The notes beneath the pieces are model-generated. The model was not told where the DNA came from. It made no database searches and saw nothing but the letters and a program-made list of their open reading frames with translations. Shown piece by piece: positions 12,569 to 25,445 of a stretch of 64,000 bases of DNA. A program made the position numbers and the translations under genes. This DNA comes from Cruorifilaria tuberocauda (taxonomy: Eukaryota > Nematoda > Chromadorea > Rhabditida > Onchocercidae): positions 51,017-115,016 of the forward strand of contig JABVXU010000151.1 in assembly GCA_013365365.1 (NCBI GenBank), in the 5' to 3' direction. How positions within the stretch are numbered: position 1 is the first letter of the stretch; every line of letters begins with the position of its first letter.

Positions 12569-15208
12569 ATGATGTCACGTGGGAGGATTAAATGTTCGGT
12601 ACTTCCTGATGAAGATGGAGGTAAAGTTATGGACAAAAAAAGTCGTCATAGTCGTTTAATGACACAAGAGCAGATCGTTGGTCGAAAATTCGTTCGAAAA
12701 CCTAAAGTTAGATAATTTGTTCAGATACTTCTAAAGTTGACATTTGCTAAATGAATTATTTACTATTTCGATTAAGGAATTTAAGTGAATTGAAGGTAAT
12801 AACAACAATGAAGTCAAGAAAGTTGAGCGTGCAAGAGGAATGGATGCAAACTGCAGTTCAGTTAGGCATACGAGGGATACGGAAGGAATTTGTGAATCAA
12901 ATCAAAAATTATGTTCCTGAAAATGCAACAACAGAAGCATGGAATCTCGATCAAAACTTTGACAAGAATAGGTTTCACATTTTCTTTAACGAATAAGAGC
13001 TGAAATATTAAATTTTCATATTTGTTGAATCAAATGAAATCTTTCGCACCATATGTCAACCAAATTTCTTTCTTTTTTGAATATCTTACTGAGTCTAGAT
13101 TTGGGAATTTGTAGGTATGACGATATCAAATTGGAGGATAAAACAAGGGTTAAGTTAAAAAAGACACCTAATAGTAAGTTTGCCACGAATTAAATTCTTA
13201 GAAATTCTTTTTCACGGTTTAATTCAAGATGAAAAAGATGCAAGAAGCAGAATGAACTAAAAAATAGTTTTATTGAATATAATTGGGACAAAATGAAAAA
13301 GAAGTTTGTTCTTAAGAAATTATTTATTCTAATCTTTTACGTTGAGAAAAAAATTTTTGATTTTTAAATAGAGATATAGTGTGAATGATTGCAATTTTCA
13401 GATGCAGACGATTATATCCATGCATCTTACGTTACTGTATCAAGTGACCTCATATATATATGTGCCCAAGGACCTCTTCTAAATACTATACAGGATTTCT
13501 GGATAATGGCTATACAAGAAGAAACGAATGTATTTTCGCTTCATTCTCTTAGTATTTCTGCCTTAATTAATGTCATGCATTTATTTCACTCATAGATTTA
13601 GCCACTAATTTTTACTCGTTTAATTGTTGTCTATGTTTGCTATATTTGCATTTGAATTTAATTTTTCAAAAGCACAATTTGAGTTTTGAGAGTTGGAGAA
13701 AAAGAAAAATGTTTCAGGTAATTCTGCAATTATGTCAGAACAAAGAGAACGACCGTGAACAATGTTCCGAATACTTGCCGAATGAAAGCAGTGGGTGGAA
13801 AGAATATGGAGCAGTTCGAGTTCGCATCACAGAACCAACGTCTGGAATTGTTACGCTCAGGAAGGTGACGCGAACGAAAATTGAAGCCTCATATTCTGAT
13901 AAGATACAAGAGGTACGAATTGTGTGCAATTTTTAACTTGTTAAAATTATTTATTTTTGAAATGTCATGAAAACGCAACGATTTATTCATTCTCATTGAA
14001 ATTCTTTCCTTCGTTTAAATTTGTAGATAATTCCTTGTTTTTTGAATTCAGTTACAGTTATGAATTCAATTATGATTCATTTAACGTATCCGGTTAACTG
14101 ATAGAAAAATTTCCTATTTTACAGAGAATAGAACAGTTGCACTATTTATAACATTAACTGTCAGTTTCGTCTCAATTTTATCATTGGCGTTAATGATAAA
14201 AAAGTACGCTGGATGTGATAATTTTTATATCAAAATTTTTTTAAAGAAAATCAATTTCGGTAGGTGACTCATATCGCTTACAAAGGATGGCCAGATCATT
14301 CCGTTCCTGATTCACCTGCTACTTGTCGCGAAATTTATACGTTGTTGCACAAGTACTATGGGAAAAAACCAATAATTGTACATTGCAGCGCTGGTGTTGG
14401 AAGGTTTTGTTGAAGTTTTAAGTCACATTATGATTGTCTCTAAATATTTTTATCTTATATTCAGTACAAAAAGTTACAACATCAGTATCAGATGGATAAA
14501 AGTTATCGTATTTTAGGACAGGGACGTTTGTTGCTATAGAGATGGCAATGGAGAAATTGCGCAAAAATGAAACTTGTGTTGTTGTGGATGTGGCGAAGAA
14601 GCTGCGCGAACAGCGCTTGCATGCTGTACAAAACGATTTGGTAAGCTAATTTTTTGTTTTAATAGTTTAAATGTCTATTCATACGGCTTGTTGTAGAATT
14701 ATTAAAACGTCTTTACAGCAATTTGCAGAATTTATAAATTTTCATTGTTCATAAACCTCGTGGAAAATACCGCAGTAGCTAATAGTCTTCTGATCCATAT
14801 TTTCTATTTGTTATAATGCTATCCGAAAGTGTTAAATAAGCTGTCCATCTTACGTTTTAATGCGTACTTCGATGATTTCAAAAACTTTCTTTATTAAACC
14901 CAGCAATAATTAGAAGTAAAAATAGTAAAATTACTTTTATATCAAAATATGTTAAGAACAATCAAAAATACTTTTAATTTTTTAACACATATCCATGACT
15001 TAATGTATTTATGGATAAATACAGAAATATATATTAATTGATTCAGTGGACTTAATTATAGCAATATCTATTCATTTATCGCATGGTCACTGAACTACTA
15101 ATTGAAGAAAGTTTGTTATCAAGAGATCAGCAAATAATAGATTTCCTCAAAGAATACGACATTTTGATTGCGCGTAAAAAGAAGGAACGAATGGTAAAGG
15201 ACAATTAA
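12569..15208 (+). CDS. Protein tyrosine phosphatase, non-receptor type, nematode expanded family
   Basis: Removes phosphate from phosphotyrosine. Exons read as 12569-12706 (basic N-terminus MMSRGRIKCSVLPDEDGGKV), about 12796-12971, 13115-13173, 13402-13529, 13718-13912, 14264-14403, 14517-14640 and 15062-15208; phases agree from the second exon on. The catalytic domain is complete: the substrate-recognition loop reads DDYIHASYV, then YICAQGPLLNTIQDFW, VTHIAYKGWPDHSVPDSP (the WPD loop with its general-acid Asp), IIVHCSAGVGRTGTF (the P-loop with nucleophilic Cys and Arg) and LREQRLHAVQNDLQYLFIY (the Q-loop). The usual KNRY is DKNRYDDI here. There is no signal peptide or membrane segment, so it is probably cytosolic. 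All catalytic residues are present, so activity is expected. The family is greatly expanded in nematodes, often in sperm or germline, and I cannot name a one-to-one ortholog. The acceptor of the second exon is the weakest point. Confidence 0.9.
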
Positions 15209-16275
15209 TTTGACTTAATAATGCATATATGTCTCAATTAATTAAAAAATATATAAATAAAATTTGTTTCTACTGGAGATTCCACTTTTGTGAATTAAAA
15301 TTCCGAAATACTTGAATTTTTATCTCAAACTTGAAACCTATCCATTTATGGAAATTTCTTTTAGTTACGCAACAATATAGCTCATTTCTAGTTAGCTATT
15401 AGTAGCTATCAGAAATTTGTGAAAAGTCAACAACTTTTGACTATATTCTGGCAATAGTAAATAAGAAAATCGTATGATTAGTAATTGAAGTTTGACGTTG
15501 ATAAAAATTTGCAATAAAAATTTCTTTGTCACTTAATATATGAATATTTTTATTTATAGAGTTTCTTCGGGATTCTCGATATGTCTTGAATGCGTTCTAT
15601 GCTTTACTTTGTAGATCTTCATTTTTTGTGATAAAAACATTTGGAGAAACTAGCATGATTAGTGCTTTTGTGTTGAAAAACGCTTGCTAAAATGCATTTT
15701 GCCTCATCAGTGGATAAATGATGATAATAATGATAATAAGCTACTCCAAACTGAATCATGAACCTTCAAAATTTCTATAGTCTTGTGAAAAGCTTCCAGG
15801 GCACCATCACGATATTGAAATGCAGTGACTCACTTTTCAAAGCTTAAGTAAAAATATTTTGAGGGAGTTATCCTGTTAATACAGTAATATATCATACAAA
15901 ATCCTATTGAAATTTTATTGTCTATCAATATTATTTCAATTAGATATTATGTGATATATTTTTTCTCGAATTTACAAGGAAGGAATAATCAGATTTACTT
16001 AAAATTACCAAAATTAATCGGTGATTAAATAAGGACTACAAAGTAAGAAATACTTATATTCTTTATTTGCCTCAGGCGCAATCGTGTTAAAGTCATATTT
16101 AAATCATCTTTTCTCCATCCTAGTCTCATATAACTAACTTGATCTTCTCCAATTCAAGTCTTAAATCCCACATAAAATATTTACTAAAATTTCAATGACA
16201 TGTAAATTTCATTGTATTTACTGTACATATCTCTATAAAACAACTTTGGAAAGCTATTTATGTCTGATTTTTAGA
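15209..16275. other. Intergenic region, nothing recognised
   Basis: AT-rich DNA of about 1.07 kb holding the PTP 3' UTR and the upstream region of the lectin-like gene. No ORF, RNA or clear repeat was seen. Confidence 0.6.
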
Positions 16276-17407
16276 ATGAATTGTTGCTGCAAGGTGATTT
16301 TATTATTTGGAATAGTTAGAGGACAAGCTGTGGGGTCGAATACGGATATCAGAATTGGAACTATAGATGGGATAGAAATCATTCGGGATAATAATGAATT
16401 AAATGGATCAAAATATCCTGTTCGAAATGAAAATATCGATTTGATTTCTCAAGTAAAATCTAATAAAAAACATGGAAGACCAGTGGAATCAACGTGGCGA
16501 TGTGGTGATGATCAGTCGTATTATTTTGAGCCGCTCAACCAATGCTATCTTATCAGTCTCAGTCAATTTCTGAACATTGATCCAGAACGTAAGATTGCAT
16601 ATGGTGGTACTCGTAACGATTATATGTTTAACTGTTGGGAACAATATCGAGGCAAGCTGCTTGATATTGGTTCGTTATGTTTTATAACGAAATTTTAAAA
16701 ACCCATTCATTTAGCTGAATGAAATTAACATTTTAAGTCCTAATTGAAATAAGTAATCCCTTAGATAGAACTGAAAATTGTAAATCAAGATCTTCCTTAA
16801 ACTTTTTGACTGGTACATGCCGGCTGCGTTTCATTTGCATTAATTTAATTTTAAAATAGTGAATCTTAGTAAATTACTATATGAAAAAATAAATAAATAT
16901 AAATAAAAAGATGTAATCAAGTGATTTAAGAATTACAATAGAAATCAATGAATACACTTGCAGATAGTTTCATTTTGCAAATCTCTTTTTGAAATTATTT
17001 TTCATTTTCTTTTCGATTCTGAAACGATCTATGCAGAAATTCTTAAAAAAACATAACAAAAACTTTTAAAAGCAGGACTGGAGCATATTTATGAAAAAAT
17101 TAATTTCGTAAAAGAAATGATAATAAATTTCAATCAACGATCATTTAACCGACAAGCAATCCAAGTTGGGTTCATGATAAATCGAAAATACGAATTAATC
17201 TCGCAGAATGGAGAGCATTATGACATATTAGACAAAGTACATGTAAAACATTCACACCGAAATGACAGCGCTTTCTGTCCCAGTGTTTGCTGTATCGTAT
17301 TTTTCGCCGACACACGAACAACAGTTGACGTGAAGATGGTATATACAAGTTGTGACAATCGTACACGAGCACTAAGTTACATCTGCGAAGCGCCTGCACT
17401 TATATAA
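16276..17407 (+). CDS. Secreted C-type-lectin-like domain protein
   Basis: Two exons, 16276-16669 and 17076-17407, join in phase 1 to give 241 residues. The ATG sits one base after a TTTTTAG acceptor, which suggests SL trans-splicing and decides the start. Residues 1-18 (MNCCCKVILLFGIVRGQA) look like a short signal peptide. A polar region of about 55 residues follows. The domain begins TWRCGDDQSYYFEPLNQCY, the paired-Cys opening of a C-type lectin fold. It continues FNCWEQYRGKLLDIG across the splice (compare C...GG.LASI), then QVGFMINRKYELISQNG, FCPSVCCIVFF and ends LSYICEAPALI, where YICE is the usual closing motif. The WND-type calcium or sugar motif is not visible, so calcium-dependent sugar binding is doubtful. 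Role unknown; lectin-like secreted proteins in worms often act in immunity or at the host interface. A relative lies tail-to-tail 424 bases downstream. Confidence 0.75.
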
Positions 17408-17831
17408 ACGTTTTAAGTGAAAATTGGCCGATATTATAATCCAATTTGTCAGCAATCACTTTTGAATGTATGTAATTGCAGCTCAAGTAACTGATTTCCT
17501 ATTTGCATGGTCACTTTTATCGTTTTTTTATTCGAGTGCCTTATTTTGCTCCCAGAGCTAATTGGTCCAAATGAACAGTTTCAATGCTAGAGCAGATTTT
17601 ATTTGAACTTGCTGTAAATCATAGCATAAAGTAAATTTTCATTATCCAGATTACGTAAAAGAAATTTAAAGATTTCACCATCTGTTATCACAAAGTGTTT
17701 AAAGATATCTGTCAATATTTTTTCAGTTGGAAGTTACAATGAGAGAATTTGATAAATATGATATAATCAGTAGTGGATAAGGTGAAGAAGAAAATAGATT
17801 TTATGATGATAGATGCTAATTTAGGATTTTT

Positions 17832-18379
17832 TCAAATATTTCCTTGTTTTTGACAAAAAAAGTTGGGTATTGATAGGGAATGATCACAACTTACTTGTTT
17901 CATTTCCACCTCATCGGTTTCAGCCAATTTTATAACAATACAGCAAATATTGTTGCATGGCTCATTGGAATGCATTTTGACGTAAACTGCACGCATTATG
18001 TCGTAAAAAGTACCGTTTTGAGACATTATTTCATAATTTTTGTTGATCATAAAGCCTACTCGAATAGCATTACGTCGTCCGCTAATATTATAAAACCGCA
18101 AAGCTATTTTTTTCACCAATTGCATTTTCTCTTCTGCAGCAAAGTCTTTTTTTCCTGCTCATTTTTCTCCGACGATTTCTTATTGGCAATATGTGTATTT
18201 AGTAGGACAAGGATATCCTTATTTGTGGCTATCCATGAATTCTTATTACTGTTGACAGTTCCGTCAAACGATATGTTCTCATTATAGCTACAAATAGATG
18301 CTCTTTGCGAAAATCCCCGAATCGATTGTTGTGCCTCGACAAAAAAAAATCCTATCGCCGCTTGCCAATACATTATCAT
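17832..18379 (-). pseudogene. Truncated relative of the lectin-like gene, probably a pseudogene
   Basis: On the minus strand, 18133-17832 is a counterpart of exon 2 of the + strand lectin-like gene. It shares RVGFMIN, YE, SQNG, YDI, CCIV and a late Cys-x-H/N pattern. It keeps a CTGCAG acceptor and the same phase (two bases complete the split codon). Immediately upstream, 18379-18134 is open in another frame and begins MIMYWQAAIGFFFVEAQQ, a possible signal peptide, followed by a polar stretch. The first half of the lectin domain (Cys...QCY...NCW...G.L.DIG) is absent, and no intron large enough to hold it separates the two parts. The gene is therefore either a half-domain protein with a changed first exon or a pseudogene made by deletion after an inverted duplication. 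The 3' end still reads openly to a stop, so decay is recent or the fragment is used. Confidence 0.6.
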
Positions 18380-18693
18380 ATTGAAACGCTTGCTATTATT
18401 TCTTTTTTCAATTTATAATGAATTTTTTCAAAAGGTTCAAGTATGCAAATTTATTCCGTTGAGAGATACTAAAATTTTGTTGGTGAAATGTAAGAGGATC
18501 ATAATTTTCAATTTTTTTTCCAAGATGTACTTTTTTAAGCAAAATATAAGGCAGAAACTGACTTTTTTGATACTAATATACTATACTAATTAATACTAAT
18601 CAGGAAGGCTTCGTAGGCATTAAATTGAAACTTTTTTGTATGAAATAATAAAAAGAGTTGAAGACTATATCACCTCCTACGAAGAGTTCAATT

Positions 18694-20195
18694 TTAATTT
18701 GATTTAACTTTTTTAACTTTCCCACAATGTGACTCTAGCGGTACACTTTCACTTTTCAAAACTTGTCGCTGTGGTAAATATTTGACAAAATAGGGACGTT
18801 CCTTCAAAATTATATCAAAATTGCACAATTTATTACTGCAACAACATCGATCGCCGCCATGCAATGTCCTGAAATTAGGAATGTTGCCAATATATGAATT
18901 TTGATCAGTTTAAAAATTGTGAGTTGCTGCTATCATTTTTTTATAGATTGTATTATCTTTATTACAACCTATGAGTGAAAAAATCAACATTTAAATTGAA
19001 ATTGATTGGTACATTGGTATTAAAATTGAAATTAAATTGGCACATTGGCATTTTGCTGATGGATTAATTAGTAAAGTTGAAAGTACAACGAGTCATGAAT
19101 TGATATGTTGTTTATCTAATGATATCTAAACGATGCTTGATTCCTATAATCAATTATTCATTTATTATAATCATTTGATTGACTGTGCATTTTTCTAAAT
19201 TGCATATCAGTTATCAGTGATTGATTAATAAGTATGCTAAAATATTATACTAATAGAGAGAGTTTACAATATACTAACGCTTGACATCCATTGCTAAATG
19301 CATAATCAGATTCATAAACACAAGCAAACGAATCATCACATTGTCCGTTGAACCAAGTGTAATAAGCAAGACGGTAAAACTATAAATTAGCATATTTCCT
19401 ATAATTTGACAATTCAAGTTACATAATTTCCCATAACGTGAGTCTTGTTAATTTCAAGCTTTAATAATTCTTTTACGCCAATATACGGTTACAGCCAACT
19501 AATCAAGAAGTTCAACGAGCTAAATCTTGTTAACAAGAAAGTAGATATTCAAGCTTAAGCTGATTATTGGATCAAAATCAATTTTGAGTTAAAATTTTCA
19601 CTTTTTTATATTCCACTTCATATTTTAAGGAGAGAGAAAAAAGAGACGAGGATTTAATATCTTTTCTTTAAATGATTTTTTATTGGTTTAGGATTATCCT
19701 CCATGGATGAATTTTGTGCAAATGTGAATAATTTTACTAACTTCCACAAAACAATATTGTACTTTCTGATTGCATTTAACTACAGTAGGAAGCTCTATGA
19801 ACTGAAATGATCCATTTTCCCTGAATTCTCCAAAAAATCTGCAAAACTTTTGATGCTTCAAGTACTGCACATTTGTTTTCCAGAGAAAAGTCATGCAAGT
19901 TAGAGTAAAAGGCCGACTTGCAAATAACTTATTAGTGAAACTGTTAACAAGTAAAAATTTTAGAATGTAAATTCATTGCACCATGTTAACCACAATTGTT
20001 AATTTTGCGCCTACAACGTCTGATATAACATCTGAGCAGTTCTATTGAGATGCAGAAAACCTACGAATAACAAGCTGTGTTAGACTGCACGTCAGCACTT
20101 GTCATTACTTTCGTTTTCCTGCTAACTTCCGAATGACAACATATTGTTGGTATGAAAACGAAGAAGCTCTTGAACAGCAACCACTCTAATTCCAT
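18694..20195 (-). CDS. Small secreted Cys-rich protein, ET-module / Ly6-like
   Basis: No single ORF shows this gene. Four minus-strand exons, 20195-20065, 19820-19742, 19379-19279 and 18868-18694, join with every phase matching (2, 0, 2) and GT-AG at each intron, giving 161 residues. It starts MELEWLLFKSFFVFIPTIC, which can serve as a signal peptide. The Cys-rich part runs ACYSENG, VVKCNQKVQYCFVE, FNGQCDDSFACVYES, SNGCQATLHGGDRCCCSNKLCNF. The RCCC...LCN ending is typical of the nematode ET module and resembles the CCxxxxCN end of Ly6/uPAR three-finger folds. A basic tail of about 45 residues follows (YLPQRQVLKS, ending KVKKVKSN) with no GPI-type hydrophobic end. Role unknown. It lies directly upstream of the truncated lectin relative on the same strand. 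Chief doubt: the first exon, where the donor TATTC|GTAGGT was chosen for phase. Confidence 0.68.
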
Positions 20196-23100
20196 TGACA
20201 AGTTAAATGTAAAGTGAAAAGATACTCAATACTTGCATATTTACCTAATATATTTTTCTAATTTAATGTTCATTAGCTCACCGGTTGTTTGAAATCTTCG
20301 GATGAAAATTACTCTTAGTGAAAATATTTAGTCAAGCCTATCTTTGGTGCACCTCGATATAACGCAAAGGAATCGATGCTCATTTGTCTAAATGTGCTTT
20401 TTAAGAAGCAATTAAAAAATCAGATGATAATTCATCTGAATGATAATTGCAAATTTAAAATCGTTGTAATTTGATTGTAAAAGGTATCACCATACTTCTT
20501 TCTCTTTGAAGTCCATATTCTTTTGCAAGTTTTTATGAATTACGTATAAATGAGCTTCTGCTCTCAGAATGTTTTTAGAAGAATTTAGCATTGTAAACCA
20601 ACTCATTGAATTGCTGTAAAATTGGGCATATTCCGCTGCGAATTATTTTTTGTTATTTTTAACATTCTTAATCACAGCAATGAAAATGTAAATAGACATT
20701 TTTGTATCTATTTTTCACTCATTGTATCAAAGAAAACAATCAAATGTTTTCGATATTTGAAAATAATCATTTAAGAAAGTGAAAGTCAAATGAAATATTT
20801 TTATGTTTTCGAATTAACACTTGCAGTCAAAAATTAGATGAAAATAATTATCATTTACGACGATCATGTTTGATAAGATGAAAAAGGCCAAATGTCGAGA
20901 ATTTCTAGGAACCAACAATATTTATCATATAACCAAACCAAATAATTAAACTAACAAATCCTTTCATTAGTAAATTTCTTCATGGTTCATTATTGTTATA
21001 AATGCAAGAAGCTTAATGTTGTCTTTAGTTAGCATATTCTTAGAATAAAGATTGTTTTGTAGAATTTGTTCTAATATGTTATTTCTCCATCTTTGTGAAC
21101 TTCATCACAAATTAACCCGTCTTTTTGCGAATGTATTTAATTGGCATCCGAGATTTTCCGAAGGACTCCTGTGTGATGTATCATTGTTTACAACTGTACA
21201 AAGGTTTATCGTCCACATAGTCAGGAGATAATTTACAATTAAAAGAGGTTATTGGAGGTGTAGCTATCACTAGGATCACGATACCATCCTTGACTGATTT
21301 GTATTATTGTTAGTTTGGAATAAAGCATCGGTGCCGACTTGTACGATCTGATCTGCCAGGGGCTCCACTTCACTCAACTGTACCAATCTCAACGGTATTC
21401 AGTCAAACTCAATTTTATTGAAAATTTTGATGTCGTGAAAGTTTTAAAATTTTCAATATTAGTTAAATTATTAAAATATATTCAATATCAATTAAATTAT
21501 CAAAAAAGCAAAGAAAAATGCTCGCAAATTGTTGAAATGTTTAATATTATTCTACAAACAGTTAGTAACTTATCATCAGTTTTGTTATTGAACTTGAATT
21601 TTTGCGTAAATAGTTTTCCTTATCGAATTTAAATATCGATTATATCTATATAACAATTAACAATTAGAATTAGCAAGTTCAGAGAAAATTTATTTGAAGC
21701 ATAGATTCAAAAAATTTGAAGAAAACTGAATTTATAAGTATAAACCATCTATTGTCTTTCATCTTTACGCAAGGATGAAATCAAAGGTTATTTCAGCATA
21801 TTTTCTAGAATAAGAAAAAAGAGTTTATCCATGCTTTGAAAAGTAAAAAGTGGAAAATATTATCTAGCATATCAATGATTGAGAACTGAGATTGAAGACA
21901 GAGTGAATGTTCACGAATTTAATGTGTTTCCATTAATATCACTTGCAAAGAGTAGTGAGCATACTGTTTAAAAGCTTCAGCGGAGATTTTTGTATTTAGG
22001 ATCTACTGCTAGCTATGCACCGAAGTAACTTGCCCACTGCTATTTATTTCTAATTATTTTTATGTTTATAACTTTTTATAATCATTTTAAAATTCTTTGG
22101 CATAAAATAAATATTTGCAAATCTTAAATTTTTTTTGCAGGAACTGGAATTGATTGTATTAAAAAGATTCCTATAATCAGTGAAGTGGTACATCATAATT
22201 TATTGCGATATTCTTTTTTCTCAAAATTTAATTTCAAATTTAGTTAACGAAATTTATTAAATTCCCTTAAAAATAATAGAGTTGGTGCTGCTGAAGTGAA
22301 ATGCACTATTATTTTACTTTAACAAAATCACTGTTTTAGACAATTTTAGACCTACAGAAAACTACTGTGATCTCCTTGGAAGATTAGTTTAATTTGTGCT
22401 TCATCATTTCACCAGGTCAAATCTAGTCGATGAAGGTACTTGATTTGTAGATTCAATCCTATTTTCAACAAATCAGATTTCATAAATCGCACTAAGCTAA
22501 AAAGTGATTCATTTCCTACACACATTTAAACAACTATTCATATATCTTTACAAACTAAATTAGTAAATTAAGCCAAGCACTTTGTTCAGCAGGAAGAACT
22601 TTCACTATTATACATATTAGGATGCACATGACATTGATATCAATAGAAATGCTAATTTTACTGTGATAAAAGTAAACTAAATTGCATTTGAATTTTAATT
22701 AATTATGCTGCAGGCTGATGATAGCCTAAATAGAAAAATGATGTTAAAAATTTTGTCTAAATTATACTGAAGAGATTTAGTTTCTTTTTTGGTGAAATTT
22801 CTAACTACTACAGTCATAAATAATACTATGGATCCAATTCACGATATTACAAGTTTTGAAATTCATTGATTAAGATGGCGATGGTTCTTGAATTTGTTTA
22901 TTTTAATTTCGATACATATATATCTGAATGAATAAAACAAAATGGAGGAAGAGTAAGTACTTATAATCTACAAGGAACATTATCTCGAATAATCTAAATG
23001 AAAACAAAAATTAATCATCAGCGTCGCAGTGCAGCATCAGATGTGATTACAGAAGTCAAAGGAATTGAAGTGCTACATTTGTCTTTGATAAACATACTTG

Positions 23101-25445
23101 AAAAAAATTCTAATTAATTGGTAATGTTCCAAAATATGCAAGATCTATTGCTATTCTTTATCTACCACTTTTTCTTCATCTTTTGCTCGCAAACTTTTTA
23201 GTTTTCATCTGAAATACTAGCAACAGATATTTCCTTAGTTAATTCATCTGATATATCAACACATCGCATTTGCAATAACCAAGGATTATTCTCTTCAGGA
23301 CTAATTCATAATTTTGAATATTCATTATTTAGTGAGTTCGATCTTTTACTGCTAACCATCAGGTTCTACTGAAAGGTAGTCAAACGGGCTGAAGATTTAA
23401 ATTTTGCAATCTCACTTGGGAAAATTTTCCATCGTATTACAAAACATAAACTTCGAGAACAAGTCCTTTGTCGATTTTTCACAGACAATCTTTGGATTGC
23501 ACAAGCCATGTATTAACAAATTAAAAAGAAGAGGTATATTAATTTTACGATTTACTATTTTATCTCCAAACTATAATTATTTTACTATTTCAAACTGTAT
23601 CACTCGTCAACATTGTCATTGCTATTCATATCAAAGAAACTCCTTTTTTTGGCTATATCAATCAATCCATAATTTTGGTTATTTTGAGCGTGACAATTTG
23701 TTGCGTAAACAATTCCGGAATTATGGCATTACAGGTTGCTTTACTTTTTATAACAGAGCTTTGCTTTTTCTTGCTAAGCGGAATGCTTTTTGAATTCATT
23801 TGAGAGTGCGGAATTGATGAATTCGTGGAAAATGTCTTAAAATGTTTCCATTTTATCAGAATAGACGTTGACTGCTGTAAGAATATTATAAGAAAAAGGT
23901 TCTAAGACTTTTTACGCTGAACTATTTCTCACGCTTATTTTATAACTCTGGATACTAAAACAATTAAAGCAATTTAAGATCACTGAAGATCATTTTTTTG
24001 AATTGAGTAGAATATCCGTTTTATTTCAGATATGACTTAGCTTGCCAATTGTTTTGAGCTAGATTATGAGGTAATTTATTGAAAAAATAAAATGCTCTAA
24101 AATTTTTTCGCTTACATTAACTGCAGTAGATGCATATATGAACTAACCCAGAAATTATTAGGAAATGAATCGAGAATTTTTTCTAAAAAGGTATAATCTT
24201 TCTCTTTGTCAAGAAATCCATGGATTTAGTCGTTTATAATTCTTCGCTCTTTTAAAAAAACATCCATCGAAATATTCGAGTTCAAAATAAAGTGTGCAAT
24301 CAATTCAATTGGCAACGCTCGAGCAATCAATACGTGAAGTCGAAGAAGAACGCTTAATCGCAGACACTGAAAGTGAAAAGAAATGATGAACTTTCCCCAA
24401 ACTTGTTTACAAGATTTGCAAAAGAAAAAATTTGAATTCTAGAGAATTACCAGTCGATAAACGAAACAAATCAGCTGCTGAGAATTTCTCTGTATCATTG
24501 AAGTCTGCTTTTTTCACTTATCTCTTCTCATATTATCTCTTTGATTTTCATTTTCTCTCATTCTCCCTAATATATTATATGCAGTACCATGTTATCTTGT
24601 GTTTCAATCGATTACGAACGCCTCTCTCTGTGCTTTCTAATGCAAAATGTTCAAAATAGAGCAAAAACATCAACTTGTATGTAAACATTTTCACTCTGTC
24701 ACTGTGACTTAATACAAGTATTTCAATAATCTGAGTCAAGAGCTATCTCATCATTTTTCAAATCGAGCATTTGCACTGATTTGAAGTGAATTTTCACTAG
24801 CTCAGGGATTTGGTGAATGTAGATGCGTTCAGATGAATTTGATCTAGTACGGTGCTCTCTGTGTAATTAACAATGGAGGAAAATTTTCTGTTTTTTGTTG
24901 CTATAGAATCTAATATATTACCAAGCATTTATATGCTGCAATATTTACAATAAATAGAAGCTCCGAATATCTTAATAACACAAATATCTCATTAAATTAC
25001 TGATTTACTTTTAGTAAATATTCGCTATAGGCGTAAAAAGTAAGTTTTTAGAAACTGTTCAGAAACTTTTCATTTCAATCTACTGCTTCCTTGAACTGCA
25101 AACCGTAGCATAGGAAGTATTATATTTCTCTTTCATAGCAATTACCTCTAACAAGTATATTGATGATGTCAACACCAAAAACAATGTAGTATGTTTGGAT
25201 TTTTTTGAGTTAACTCTCAGTATAACTATCTTACTATTTTAGACCGTTTCTCAAAGACACGTTTTGCGCGACGAAACTGTACTACATATATCCTTTCATC
25301 ATAGTGTCGTGACTTTTTTTGCTTTCGGGAATTACTGACCAATTAAATTTGCTTGAGATTTGGATTAGACTGAATCCGTTGTTTTGAGTTTGTCGAAAAT
25401 AGCAAGTGCACAGATTTGTACAGGAGACTGTAGTAGGATTGCAGT
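20196..25445. other. Gene-poor region with scattered coding-like fragments
   Basis: About 5.2 kb with no gene I can assemble. Coding-like pieces are at 21110-21390 on the minus strand, 22998-23117 (+) and 24260-24390 (+); they are described as findings. A 129-codon frame at 23404-23793 (+) and one at 21339-21632 (+) are A/T-codon rich with no family match and no splice context. Confidence 0.4.

Noticed and set aside
18606..18683. Inverted 9-mers CTTCGTAGG / CCTACGAAG
   Set aside because: The arms are short and 60 nt apart, with no further pairing; this may be chance, and it lies in the 3' flank of the ET-module gene.
23404..23793. 129-codon ORF
   Set aside because: Composition is A/T-codon driven; another frame of the same DNA is equally open and hydrophobic, so neither is supported.
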